A stretch of DNA of 64,000 nucleotides from an uncultured Flavobacteriaceae bacterium. GTDB lineage: Bacteria; Bacteroidota; Bacteroidia; Flavobacteriales; Flavobacteriaceae. The stretch's first letter is position 1; each line of letters starts with the position of its first letter. Location of the stretch: the NCBI GenBank assembly GCA_947493535.1, contig CANLRK010000005.1, positions 1 through 64,000 of the forward strand, read 5' to 3'. The translations under genes and the position numbers were made by a program. Shown here piece by piece: positions 1 through 6,848 of this stretch. The notes below the pieces were generated by a model. That model was not told the origin of the DNA. It did not search any database and saw nothing but the letters and a program-made list of their open reading frames with translations.

Positions 1-33
1 TAATACGCGCTGTCAATCAATATGTCAATGAAC
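1..33 (-). other. 16S rRNA leader (rRNA operon, gene itself outside window)
   Basis: On the minus strand this reads GTTCATTGACATATTG followed by GATTGACAGCGCG, which resembles the conserved leader found just before 16S rRNA in Bacteroidota. The 16S gene would start to the left of base 1. A small hairpin sits at 53-70 (TCTTG...CAAGA arms), a possible processing or antitermination structure. The call rests on remembered leader sequence and on the promoters behind it; no rRNA sequence is visible inside the window. Confidence 0.75.
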
Positions 34-134
34 TAACCTCTTAAAGGCTTTTTCTTGTCGAGTCGCAAGACTTGAACCTGCTTACTTACCTATAACTCTT
101 TTTTTTAACTAAACCAGTGTTTAGTTTAGCGGGT

Positions 135-143
135 GCAAATATA
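135..143 (-). promoter_or_regulatory. rRNA operon promoter, proximal (-7 box)
   Basis: The minus strand reads TATATTTGC followed by ACCCGC. This matches the Bacteroidota -7 consensus TAnnTTTG. An ATTG lies 19 nt upstream as a -33 candidate. The same TATATTTGCACCCGC string occurs again at the distal promoter, so the two are duplicates driving the same leftward rRNA operon. Confidence 0.75.
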
Positions 144-272
144 CAACCCTTTTTATTCCTCACAATGTTTTTTGAAAGTTTTTTAGATTTTTTTTCAAAT
201 CCTTTCTAAACCCTAAATAAACACCTCTATTAATGAACTTTCAAAACTAAAACACTAAGCCGTTTTGCGGGT

Positions 273-281
273 GCAAATATA
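273..281 (-). promoter_or_regulatory. rRNA operon promoter, distal (-7 box)
   Basis: This is a second minus-strand TATATTTGC with the identical ACCCGC downstream flank, 138 bp behind the first. A TTTG lies 21 nt upstream. Tandem promoters are usual for rRNA operons. Apart from these promoters and the leader, 1-500 holds no gene that I can see; 300-500 is AT-rich sequence with no clear feature. Confidence 0.7.
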
Positions 282-501
282 CTACCTTTCTTAACTAATC
301 AACAAACTTTTTACACTTCTTTTTTAATTATTTTTTTTACCCAACCCCGACAAGCTGGTTTTAAGCAGGTTAAAAAATTAAAACAAAGTTATTTTAAGCT
401 GAACTTTTTCTATTTACAGGTCTTTTAAGGGTTTTGGTAATATACATACAAGGCTACACTTGCTCTTTTACTAAAAGTATTTTAGGCGTTTTTAAAAAAT
501 T

Positions 502-678
502 TTAACCCAAAAGCAATTGGTTGACCTCAGCACCTTCCTCTCCAGCGTTTACCACCAAATAAACCACATATATACATACACGCCTACCCACACCAATTAT
601 AAGCCCTTTTAACACACGTTTATACCACCGAGTAGGAATAATGATGCGGCAACCCAAAAAAGATGTACCATATAGCAC
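502..678 (-). CDS. unrecognised 58-codon open frame, doubtful gene
   Basis: An open frame of 58 codons can be read from a GTG at 678 to a TAA at 502, with no ATG. It would encode a basic then hydrophobic peptide (TRWYKRVLKGLIIG near the middle) ending in NQLLLG. It starts 20 nt after the membrane protein at 699-1160 on the same strand. The minus strand here is unusually rich in G and poor in C compared with its surroundings, so it may equally be a noncoding RNA or a remnant. I do not recognise it. Confidence 0.2.
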   Translation of the reverse strand: MLYGTSFLGCRIIIPTRWYKRVLKGLIIGVGRRVCIYVVYLVVNAGEEGAEVNQLLLG

Positions 679-698
679 ACCTTTTTTGAATTCTGTAG

Positions 699-1160
699 TT
701 ATTTTTTAGCTTTAAAAGTTCCAGATAAATACTCTATATTATATTTTTTAAAACTGTCAACGTCAATATCTATTTTTCCATTTAAATAATTTAATGAATC
801 AATAATATTTTTATTACTACCAAATCTTGAGTGAGGAAAATCAACTTTTTTAAGTTTACCCTTATCGTAATACCAAAAAAGGACACCTACAACGATCTGA
901 CCAAAATGTGAAGATTTACATTCAATATTCTTAATGTCTGAAAAATATTTTTTCTTAAAACCAAGCAAAGTAAAAATATAAATGCTTTCATTTTCAATTT
1001 TATAAATAAACTTTAAATGTCTAATATATATATAACTCCAAATCAAAACATAAGGTAAAAACCAAATGCTGAGATATAATAAAAAAAAGAAAATAATTAT
1101 TTGAATTACAAAAAGAATCGAGTCTCTTATAAAAACAATCTTATCACAATAGAAAACCAA
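699..1160 (-). CDS. small membrane protein, PH-like C-terminal part possible
   Basis: This 153-residue product has two adjacent hydrophobic segments (about 11-45) followed by a soluble part (about 50-153) rich in lysine and aromatic residues. The pattern after the membrane segments resembles bacterial PH-like (DUF304/bPH type) membrane proteins, but this is only a resemblance. There is no in-frame ATG. The TTG at 1160 lies 2 nt after the stop of the upstream small gene, which suggests translational coupling. No motif gives a function. It lies in an AT-rich accessory strip between the rRNA operon and purB. Confidence 0.5.
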   Translation of the reverse strand: MVFYCDKIVFIRDSILFVIQIIIFFFLLYLSIWFLPYVLIWSYIYIRHLKFIYKIENESIYIFTLLGFKKKYFSDIKNIECKSSHFGQIVVGVLFWYYDKGKLKKVDFPHSRFGSNKNIIDSLNYLNGKIDIDVDSFKKYNIEYLSGTFKAKK

Positions 1161-1162
1161 AA

Positions 1163-1327
1163 CTATTTTTTTAGGGTTTTAAAGACTCCAAAGATTATTA
1201 AAAAAACACTAAAAATAATTTTAATAACGTCTAAAATTGAAAATGAGTTCAAATCTTGCATACACTTCATTGATATAATTACTATTCCAATCAATATAAA
1301 AAATATTCCTATTTCTTTTTGTTTCAT
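1163..1327 (-). CDS. 54-residue two-helix membrane protein
   Basis: This short frame opens with ATG at 1327 and ends with TAG at 1163. The product starts MKQKEIGIFFILIG and has two hydrophobic stretches (about 6-19 and 34-48) separated by a short polar loop with one cysteine. It is packed between the remnant at 1333-1506 and the TTG-start membrane gene at 1160, which suggests one transcript. Small paired membrane proteins behind a broken gene are sometimes immunity proteins of toxin loci; that is inference only. I recognise no family. Confidence 0.5.
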   Translation of the reverse strand: MKQKEIGIFFILIGIVIISMKCMQDLNSFSILDVIKIIFSVFLIIFGVFKTLKK

Positions 1328-1332
1328 AATAT

Positions 1333-1506
1333 TTATTTTTTCTTTTCAGTATTTTCATTAAACATTTCTGTCACTACAGTTGTCACCCTTGGTAAAATAA
1401 CGTTATTTATAACATCATAAGCATGCACAACATCATCACCCTAACTTAAAGTTGTTGTAACTTCTATTAACCCTTTTTCCATGTCTACATTTAAGATAGT
1501 TATCAT
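1333..1506 (-). pseudogene. gene remnant with in-frame stop
   Basis: Reading from an ATG at 1506 gives MITILNVDMEKGLIEVTTTLS, then a TAG (1443-1441), then 35 more codons in the same frame containing DDVVHAYDVINNVILPRV and a lysine-rich end at 1333. The two halves read as one natural protein-like segment broken by a nonsense codon. The start lies directly at the end of the repeat element at 1507-1612, so this is probably the tail of a longer gene cut off by it. I do not recognise the family. Confidence 0.45.
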
Positions 1507-1612
1507 TTTGCGTTAGTGATAGTAGTGGTTACCCTACAGCCTGAGTGAAACGAAGTGCGAAGCGTATTAACGGACAGCACGACCTGTAGTGCAACGAAAG
1601 GGAACGCTCCAA
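1507..1612 (-). repeat. dispersed flavobacterial repeat, diverged copy
   Basis: On the minus strand the segment carries GCGTTCCCTTTCGTTGCAC, then ACAGGTCGTGCTGTCCG, and ends with TATCACTAACGCA. From memory, many Flavobacteriaceae genomes carry interspersed elements with these blocks in this order (GTTCCCTTTCG, GGTCGGGCT, TATCCCTAACGC). This copy differs at several bases and lies between purB and the remnant gene. It is clearly richer in G+C than its surroundings. The match is from recall and has not been searched. Confidence 0.5.
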
Positions 1613-1641
1613 AAAAAGCCACTCTTACAACAGAATGGCTT
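1611..1641 (-). terminator. purB terminator
   Basis: On the minus strand AAGCCATTCT pairs with AGAGTGGCTT (one G-U pair) and is followed by a run of T. It lies 25 nt past the purB stop and abuts the repeat element. Confidence 0.75.
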
Positions 1642-1665
1642 ATATAATGTACCTACTAGAATTGT

Positions 1666-3006
1666 TTAAATACCTGTATAATTACTTGGTGTAATTTGCT
1701 TTAACTCTTCCTTAATAGCCACAGACACCTCTAGCGTATCTATAAAATTAGCTATAGATTGCTTATTTATTTTTTCGTTGGTACGCGTTAAGCCTTTTAA
1801 AGTTTCATACGGGTTTGGATACCCCTCTCTACGTAATATGTTCTGAATAGCTTCTGCTACTACTGCCCAATTGTTTTCTAAATCTTCTGCAAATTTTGTT
1901 TCGTTTAGCAACAATTTATTTAACCCTTTTAAGGTAGACTGAAAGCCTATTACAGTATGCCCAAATGGCACCCCTACGTTTCTTAACACGGTACTATCGG
2001 TTAAATCGCGTTGCATTCTTGATACAGGTAATTTACCTGACAAGTGTTCAAAAATAGCATTAGCAATACCTAGGTTTCCTTCGGAATTTTCAAAATCAAT
2101 AGGATTTACCTTGTGTGGCATTGCTGACGAACCTACCTCACCAGCTTTTATTTTTTGCTTAAAATAGTCCATTGCCACATAAGTCCACACATCTCTATTT
2201 AAATCTATAATAATAGTATTGATCCGTTTTAAATTATCAAATAGCGCCGCCATGTGGTCATAATGCTCAATTTGTGTAGTTGGAAAAGAATGATGTAAAC
2301 CTAAACTATTTACAAATTTAGTTCCGAAAGCTTTCCAATCTATACTAGGATAAGCCACTTTATGTGCGTTGAAGTTTCCTGTTGCTCCTCCAAATTTTGC
2401 AGCACTAGGAATATCATTTAACAAATTGAATTGCTCTTTTAAACGAACCACAAATACTTCAATTTCTTTTCCTAATCGTGTAGGAGATGCTGGTTGCCCG
2501 TGTGTACGTGCTAGCATAGGCACCTGAGCCCACTCTTTAGCTAAACTTGCTAATTTTTCTAATACCGCTGTATATTCTGGTATGTACACCTCTCCTATTG
2601 CTTCTTTTATAGATAACGGTATTGCGGTATTGTTAATATCTTGTGAGGTTAAACCAAAGTGTATAAACTCTTTGTATTCTGCTATGTTTAAGGTGTCGAA
2701 TTTTTCTTTAATAAAATATTCTACGGCTTTAACATCATGATTGGTTACTTTTTCGATATCTTTTATTGCCTGCGCATTTTCTGCAGTAAAATTTCTGTAG
2801 ATATCGCGTAAGCTTTCAAATAGTGACGCATCAAAACTTGCTAATTGCGGCAAAGGAATTTCACAAAGCGCAATAAAGTACTCTACTTCAACTAAAACTC
2901 TGTATTTTATTAACGCTTCTTCTGAAAAATATGGCGCTAAGCTTTTCGTTTTTCCTCTGTACCTACCATCAATAGGTGAAATTGCATTTAATGCTGTAAG
3001 TGTCAT
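1666..3006 (-). CDS. purB: adenylosuccinate lyase
   Basis: This cytosolic enzyme of purine synthesis releases fumarate from SAICAR and from adenylosuccinate (AMP branch). The 446-residue length fits the E. coli-type PurB (about 456). The fumarate-lyase signature GSSAMPHKVNP lies near residues 290-302 and is followed by IDFENSEGN, typical of PurB. The N-terminal ISPIDGRY motif and HGLTSQDINNT-like HFGLTSQD segment are intact. The ATG at 3006 lies about 26 nt after a -7 box at 3032-3040, and the gene ends at its own terminator, so it is monocistronic. Confidence 0.97.
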   Translation of the reverse strand: MTLTALNAISPIDGRYRGKTKSLAPYFSEEALIKYRVLVEVEYFIALCEIPLPQLASFDASLFESLRDIYRNFTAENAQAIKDIEKVTNHDVKAVEYFIKEKFDTLNIAEYKEFIHFGLTSQDINNTAIPLSIKEAIGEVYIPEYTAVLEKLASLAKEWAQVPMLARTHGQPASPTRLGKEIEVFVVRLKEQFNLLNDIPSAAKFGGATGNFNAHKVAYPSIDWKAFGTKFVNSLGLHHSFPTTQIEHYDHMAALFDNLKRINTIIIDLNRDVWTYVAMDYFKQKIKAGEVGSSAMPHKVNPIDFENSEGNLGIANAIFEHLSGKLPVSRMQRDLTDSTVLRNVGVPFGHTVIGFQSTLKGLNKLLLNETKFAEDLENNWAVVAEAIQNILRREGYPNPYETLKGLTRTNEKINKQSIANFIDTLEVSVAIKEELKQITPSNYTGI

Positions 3007-3031
3007 TTTTGTTGTGTGTTTTTAATAAGCC

Positions 3032-3040
3032 GCAAAGATA
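3032..3040 (-). promoter_or_regulatory. purB promoter (-7 box)
   Basis: The minus strand reads TATCTTTGC, matching TAnnTTTG, with the purB ATG 26 nt downstream. I see no convincing -33 box. Confidence 0.6.
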
Positions 3041-3097
3041 CGCAACCGTATAAAAATATCTGTAGTAATAACTCGCTTTTTTAACTTTTAAAAAGTG

Positions 3098-3105
3098 TAT
3101 CTTTA
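3098..3105 (+). promoter_or_regulatory. possible promoter of haem-binding gene (-7 box)
   Basis: TATCTTTA differs from TAnnTTTG at the last base and lies 29 nt before the ATG at 3135, back to back with the purB promoter. Confidence 0.4.
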
Positions 3106-3134
3106 CTTTTAGTTGACATAACACTTTATTTATT

Positions 3135-3602
3135 ATGATAAAAAAAATTAGCATTACATTATTGGCACTATTTGCTATTGCACAATTCATAAACCCAGCA
3201 AAAAACCAATCTGAAACGGTTCCTGAAACCGATTTTATTGTTACTGAAACTCCTCCGAAACAAATTAGCCAGTTACTAAAAACCGCTTGCTATGACTGTC
3301 ACTCCAACAACACCATATACCCTTGGTATGACAGAATAACTCCTGTTAATTTCTGGGTAGACAATCACATACAACATGGTAAAAAGCACTTAAATTTTTC
3401 GGAATGGAGCAATTATTCCGTAAAAAAGAAACAACACAAACTTGATGAAATTATAGAACTCGTAGAAGCTAAAGAAATGCCTCTATCCTCTTACACTTTA
3501 ATGCACCAAGATGCTAAGTTAAGTGAGGAGCAAATTAAAAATTTAAACGGATGGATTGATTTATTAAAAATTAAGATTGAAGTAGCAAATCAACCAATGT
3601 AG
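3135..3602 (+). CDS. haem-binding domain protein (periplasmic c-type haem)
   Basis: The 155-residue product has an N-terminal hydrophobic signal or anchor (about 3-20) and a single c-type haem motif CYDCH at 52-56. The context NNTIYPWYDRITPVNFWVDNH and the later NFSEWSNY are typical of the 'Haem_bd' family common in Bacteroidota. Export and covalent haem attachment are expected, with an electron-transfer or redox-sensing role, but no partner is encoded nearby. Its last 32 bases overlap the end of the convergent sirtuin gene. Confidence 0.85.
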   Translation: MIKKISITLLALFAIAQFINPAKNQSETVPETDFIVTETPPKQISQLLKTACYDCHSNNTIYPWYDRITPVNFWVDNHIQHGKKHLNFSEWSNYSVKKKQHKLDEIIELVEAKEMPLSSYTLMHQDAKLSEEQIKNLNGWIDLLKIKIEVANQPM

Positions 3603-4257
3603 TAGTTCCTGCTACTGCCCCAGATTCCAGAATAATAAAATTATTAAAATCACCTTTATTTACTGATGGTTTAGGATCTATAAAATAAATAGGCGTACTG
3701 TTTTTACTATAACTTACCAAACCTGCAGCTGGGTATACCTGCATAGAAGTATCTATAATTACTAACACATCCGCCTGCTCAACAATTTCTATTGCTTTTT
3801 CAATCATTGGCACTGCTTCACCAAACCAAACAATATGAGGGCGCATTTGTGATTGTTGTTCGCACAAATCCCCTAGAGCCAAATCTTCCTCCCAAGAATA
3901 AATTAAATTTTCATTTCGTGTACTTCTCACCTTACGAAGCTCACCATGCAAATGCAATACACTACTACTTCCAGCACGTTCATGCAAATCATCTACATTT
4001 TGAGTTATTATTTGAACATGATATTTTTCCTCTAAACGCTTTAAATTGTAATGCCCAAGGTTAGGCTGCACTTGTTTTAATTGCGCTCTACGTTTATTAT
4101 AAAAATCGAGTACTAACGCTGGATTTTTAGCAAAACCTTCTGGCGATGCTACTTCCATGATATCATGCCCTTCCCACAACCCATTAGCATCACGAAAAGT
4201 AGCAATACCACTTTCGGCACTCATTCCTGCTCCTGTTAATACTACTAGTCTTTCCAT
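3571..4257 (-). CDS. NAD-dependent deacylase, class III sirtuin lacking zinc cysteines
   Basis: This 228-residue SIR2 protein would remove acyl groups from lysine using NAD. It shows TGAGMSAESGIATFRD (8-23), the NAD motif TQNVDDLHERAG (85-96) and the general-base His104 in LHLHGE. Tyr53 and Arg56 (FYNKRR) match the pair that lets CobB/SIRT5 accept succinyl and malonyl groups. The stretch that holds four zinc cysteines in E. coli CobB has only one cysteine here, so the structural zinc is probably lost. The gene starts directly after the yaaA stop (no gap), so the two form one operon. Confidence 0.92.
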   Translation of the reverse strand: MERLVVLTGAGMSAESGIATFRDANGLWEGHDIMEVASPEGFAKNPALVLDFYNKRRAQLKQVQPNLGHYNLKRLEEKYHVQIITQNVDDLHERAGSSSVLHLHGELRKVRSTRNENLIYSWEEDLALGDLCEQQSQMRPHIVWFGEAVPMIEKAIEIVEQADVLVIIDTSMQVYPAAGLVSYSKNSTPIYFIDPKPSVNKGDFNNFIILESGAVAGTTTLVDLLLQS

Positions 4258-5022
4258 TTACCTAACAAACACCAATTCGTTCTTTTCTAAATTAGAATAT
4301 TCTTCTGAAAAAGAATAACCCTCATAATCAAACCCTTTTAAATCTTCAATAGTTTTTGCTTCTGTATCAATTATATAACGCACCATTAAGCCACGTGCTT
4401 TTTTAGCGAAAAAAGAGATTACTTTTAACTTGTCGTTTTTCCAGTCTTTAAATACTGGCGTAACTACAGTAGTTTTTATTTTTTTAGCATCTACAGCGGC
4501 AAAATATTCATTACTTGCTAGGTTAACAAACAATTCGTCATCAGTAATTTCTTCATTTATTGCATTTGTTACTTTTGCTTTCCAATATGAATGTAAGTTT
4601 TTCGCTCGAGCAACAGGAAATTTGGTTCCCATTTCTAACCGATATGGCTGTATTAAATCTAATGGTTTTAACAAACCATACAACCCTGATAATATGCGTA
4701 GTGAATTTTGCATATAATCAATTTTATTTTCTGGAATGGTATACGCATCTAACCCAGTATAGACATCGCCGTTAAAGGCATACACTGCCGGGCGAGAGTT
4801 TTCTGGTGTAAATGGGAGTTTCCAATCTTGATTGCGTTGCCAGTTTAGTTCCGATAATTTTTCAGAAATCTTCATCAACTCTCCTAGCTTTTTAGGTGAT
4901 TGTTTTTTTAGTTTCTTTTGAATTATTTCTGCTTCTGCTAAAAACTCGGCTTGTGAATATTTAGCCGTTGGTACAATTGTTTCAAAATCTAATGACTTTG
5001 CTGGCGAGACAACTATTTTCAT
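4258..5022 (-). CDS. yaaA: peroxide stress protein YaaA (UPF0246)
   Basis: The 254-residue product matches the YaaA/DUF328 family in length and motifs: [13 protein letters not shown] at the start, the central [11 protein letters not shown] and [18 protein letters not shown], and the C-terminal FFAKKARG. In E. coli YaaA limits free iron and oxidative damage under peroxide stress; the family has a DNA-binding-like fold. The ATG at 5022 lies 26 nt after a -7 box at 5049-5056. The downstream sirtuin gene begins at the next base, so both are co-transcribed. Confidence 0.93.
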   Translation of the reverse strand: MKIVVSPAKSLDFETIVPTAKYSQAEFLAEAEIIQKKLKKQSPKKLGELMKISEKLSELNWQRNQDWKLPFTPENSRPAVYAFNGDVYTGLDAYTIPENKIDYMQNSLRILSGLYGLLKPLDLIQPYRLEMGTKFPVARAKNLHSYWKAKVTNAINEEITDDELFVNLASNEYFAAVDAKKIKTTVVTPVFKDWKNDKLKVISFFAKKARGLMVRYIIDTEAKTIEDLKGFDYEGYSFSEEYSNLEKNELVFVR

Positions 5023-5048
5023 TTCTTAAGGTATGTTAATTTTCTTTT

Positions 5049-5056
5049 CAAATTTA
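5049..5056 (-). promoter_or_regulatory. yaaA-sirtuin operon promoter (-7 box)
   Basis: The minus strand reads TAAATTTG, an exact TAnnTTTG match, 26 nt before the yaaA ATG and just downstream of the rluD terminator. Confidence 0.55.
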
Positions 5057-5070
5057 TTAAAGCTAAAACA

Positions 5071-5100
5071 AAAAAAGACACCTTTTTCGGTATCTTTTTT
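5071..5100 (-). terminator. rluD operon terminator
   Basis: AAAAAAGACACC and GGTATCTTTTTT form a 12-bp stem (one G-U on the minus-strand RNA) with a 6-nt loop and a U-run, 22 nt past the rluD stop. Confidence 0.7.
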
Positions 5101-5121
5101 CTATGTTAATATAGTGTTTTC

Positions 5122-6156
5122 TTATAAGCTTTTGTGTTTTGCATAGGTTCGCCATTTTTCCAAACACATTTGAATATCTTCAGGAGTTTCTGAAGTAAAG
5201 CTCATTTTTTTACCTGTTGTAGGATGAATAAAACCTAACGTTTTTGCATGCAAGGCTTGTCTTGGTAATATTTTAAAACAATTGTCTACAAATTGCTTGT
5301 ACTTGGTAAAGGTGGTACCTTTCAAAATTTTATCACCTCCATAACGTTCATCATTAAACAAGGTGTGCCCAATATGTTTCATATGCACACGTATTTGATG
5401 TGTTCTTCCTGTTTCCAACTCACACTCAACCAATGTAACATAACCAAAACGCTCTAACACCTTATAGTGAGTAACCGCCGGTTTTCCATTATCTGCCTCA
5501 TCATCAAGATATACTGTATTTTGCATACGATTTGCATGATGCCTACCTATATTTCCTTCAATTGTACCTTCATCATCATCAACATGACCCCATACCAAGG
5601 CATGGTATTTACGTTCAGAGGTTTTGTCAAAAAACTGTTTAGCTAAATGCGTCATAGCCTGTTCAGTTTTTGCAACTACCAACAAACCACTAGTATCTTT
5701 ATCTATACGATGTACTAATCCTGGGCGATCATCTGAATTCTTAGGTAGATTTTCAATATGATATATCAATGCGTTTATTAAGGTTCCGGAATAATTACCA
5801 TGCCCTGGATGCACTACCATTCCTGCTGGTTTATTAACTACTAATAAATCATCATCTTCATAAACAATATCAATAGGGATATCTTCTCCTACCAATAAAT
5901 TCTCATATGGAGGGTGTCCCAAAAGCACCTTCACCTCATCTCCACCTTTTACTTTATAGTTTGATTTTACAACTTTACCATTAACGTATATATTACCATC
6001 TTTAGCTGCTTGTTGTATTTTGTTACGCGTAGCATTTTCAATAAAGTTCATTAAAAACTTATCTACACGCAAGGGCTCTTGGCCTTTTGTAGCTGTAAAA
6101 GAATGGTGTTCATATAATTCTTTTTCTGGACCTATTTCTTCTGTTTGTTCTATCAT
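5122..6156 (-). CDS. rluD: RluD-type 23S rRNA pseudouridine synthase
   Basis: This 344-residue RluA-family enzyme has an N-terminal S4 RNA-binding domain (about 28-80, RVDKFLMNFIENATRNKIQQA) and the catalytic motif HRIDKDTSGLLV with Asp152. The family member RluD converts uridines 1911, 1915 and 1917 in helix 69 of 23S rRNA. The LVVNKPAGMVVHPGHGN segment and the ETGRTHQIRVH motif are present. Its ATG lies 2 nt after the stop of the PASTA gene, so the two are translated from one mRNA. Substrate positions are inferred from the subfamily. Confidence 0.92.
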   Translation of the reverse strand: MIEQTEEIGPEKELYEHHSFTATKGQEPLRVDKFLMNFIENATRNKIQQAAKDGNIYVNGKVVKSNYKVKGGDEVKVLLGHPPYENLLVGEDIPIDIVYEDDDLLVVNKPAGMVVHPGHGNYSGTLINALIYHIENLPKNSDDRPGLVHRIDKDTSGLLVVAKTEQAMTHLAKQFFDKTSERKYHALVWGHVDDDEGTIEGNIGRHHANRMQNTVYLDDEADNGKPAVTHYKVLERFGYVTLVECELETGRTHQIRVHMKHIGHTLFNDERYGGDKILKGTTFTKYKQFVDNCFKILPRQALHAKTLGFIHPTTGKKMSFTSETPEDIQMCLEKWRTYAKHKSL

Positions 6157-6158
6157 AA

Positions 6159-6755
6159 TTAATTTACTACATCATTATCCAATGTTGTATCCTTTTCTCC
6201 ATATTTCAATTCTCCATCACCTAATACTAAATCAATCACAGATGTATAGGGTAATTTATCATTTGCTTTTATTTCTTTTCCTTTATGACTCAAACTCATA
6301 ACTGCATTTTTAGCAAAGTGAGGTTTGTACGTGATTTTGCCTATTTTAAAACCAATAGCTTTTAATGTACTTTCTGCTTGTCGTTGCGTTTTGTCTTTTA
6401 AATTTGGTATACGTACTAATCGATACTCCGATTTATTTACACTTAGGTAAATTTTTCTTCCTTCTTTAACCTTCGCTCCTGCTTTAGGATTTTGCTCTAC
6501 CACAGATTCTTTCGGGAAATCAGGGTTGTAGTCTTTATATTCAATATCCCCCAAAGCCAAGCCTCTTTCTTCTAATAAAGCTTTAGTTATTTCAAGTTTT
6601 TTTCCTTCTAAATTAGGCACTTCTGTAAATGTATCATGATTAGTAGTTGCTGCCATCCATTTAGAAAACCCAAACAATAACACTAAAAAAACAAGTCCTG
6701 CCAAAGCTAATTGCACAAGAAAAGTTTTACTGAAAATAAATTTTAAAAGACCCAT
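6159..6755 (-). CDS. single-pass membrane protein with PASTA domains
   Basis: The 198-residue product has one transmembrane segment (about 11-33) near a short cytoplasmic N-terminus, then two PASTA repeats outside (about 43-107 and 111-180), recognisable from VPNLEGKKLEITKALLEERGL and IPNLKDKTQRQAESTLKAIGF. PASTA domains bind peptidoglycan fragments or act as spacers. No kinase domain is present, unlike the Ser/Thr kinases that carry PASTA repeats in Gram-positives. It is co-transcribed with rluD and divergent from ddl. A cell-wall sensing or scaffolding role is inference. Confidence 0.88.
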   Translation of the reverse strand: MGLLKFIFSKTFLVQLALAGLVFLVLLFGFSKWMAATTNHDTFTEVPNLEGKKLEITKALLEERGLALGDIEYKDYNPDFPKESVVEQNPKAGAKVKEGRKIYLSVNKSEYRLVRIPNLKDKTQRQAESTLKAIGFKIGKITYKPHFAKNAVMSLSHKGKEIKANDKLPYTSVIDLVLGDGELKYGEKDTTLDNDVVN

Positions 6756-6773
6756 ACTTTTTATTTAGAAGAC

Positions 6774-6781
6774 AAATATAA
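6774..6781 (-). promoter_or_regulatory. PASTA-rluD promoter (-7 box)
   Basis: The minus strand reads TATATTTG, 18 nt before the PASTA gene ATG. It is only 6 bp from the opposing ddl -7 box. Confidence 0.6.
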
Positions 6782-6787
6782 TAATAG

Positions 6788-6795
6788 TATTTTTG
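6788..6795 (+). promoter_or_regulatory. ddl-coaD promoter (-7 box)
   Basis: TATTTTTG matches TAnnTTTG; the ddl ATG is 53 nt downstream. The two divergent -7 boxes are so close that polymerase bound at one should hinder the other. Confidence 0.55.
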
Positions 6796-6848
6796 TTAAC
6801 ATGCATTATACTTCATAATGACATCTTATAATTAACTATTAGCAGCAA

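Noticed and set aside
1101-1361. 86-codon plus-strand open frame
   Set aside because: It lies antisense to the end of one and the whole of another small minus-strand membrane gene, has low-complexity AT-rich composition and no promoter; it is an accidental frame.
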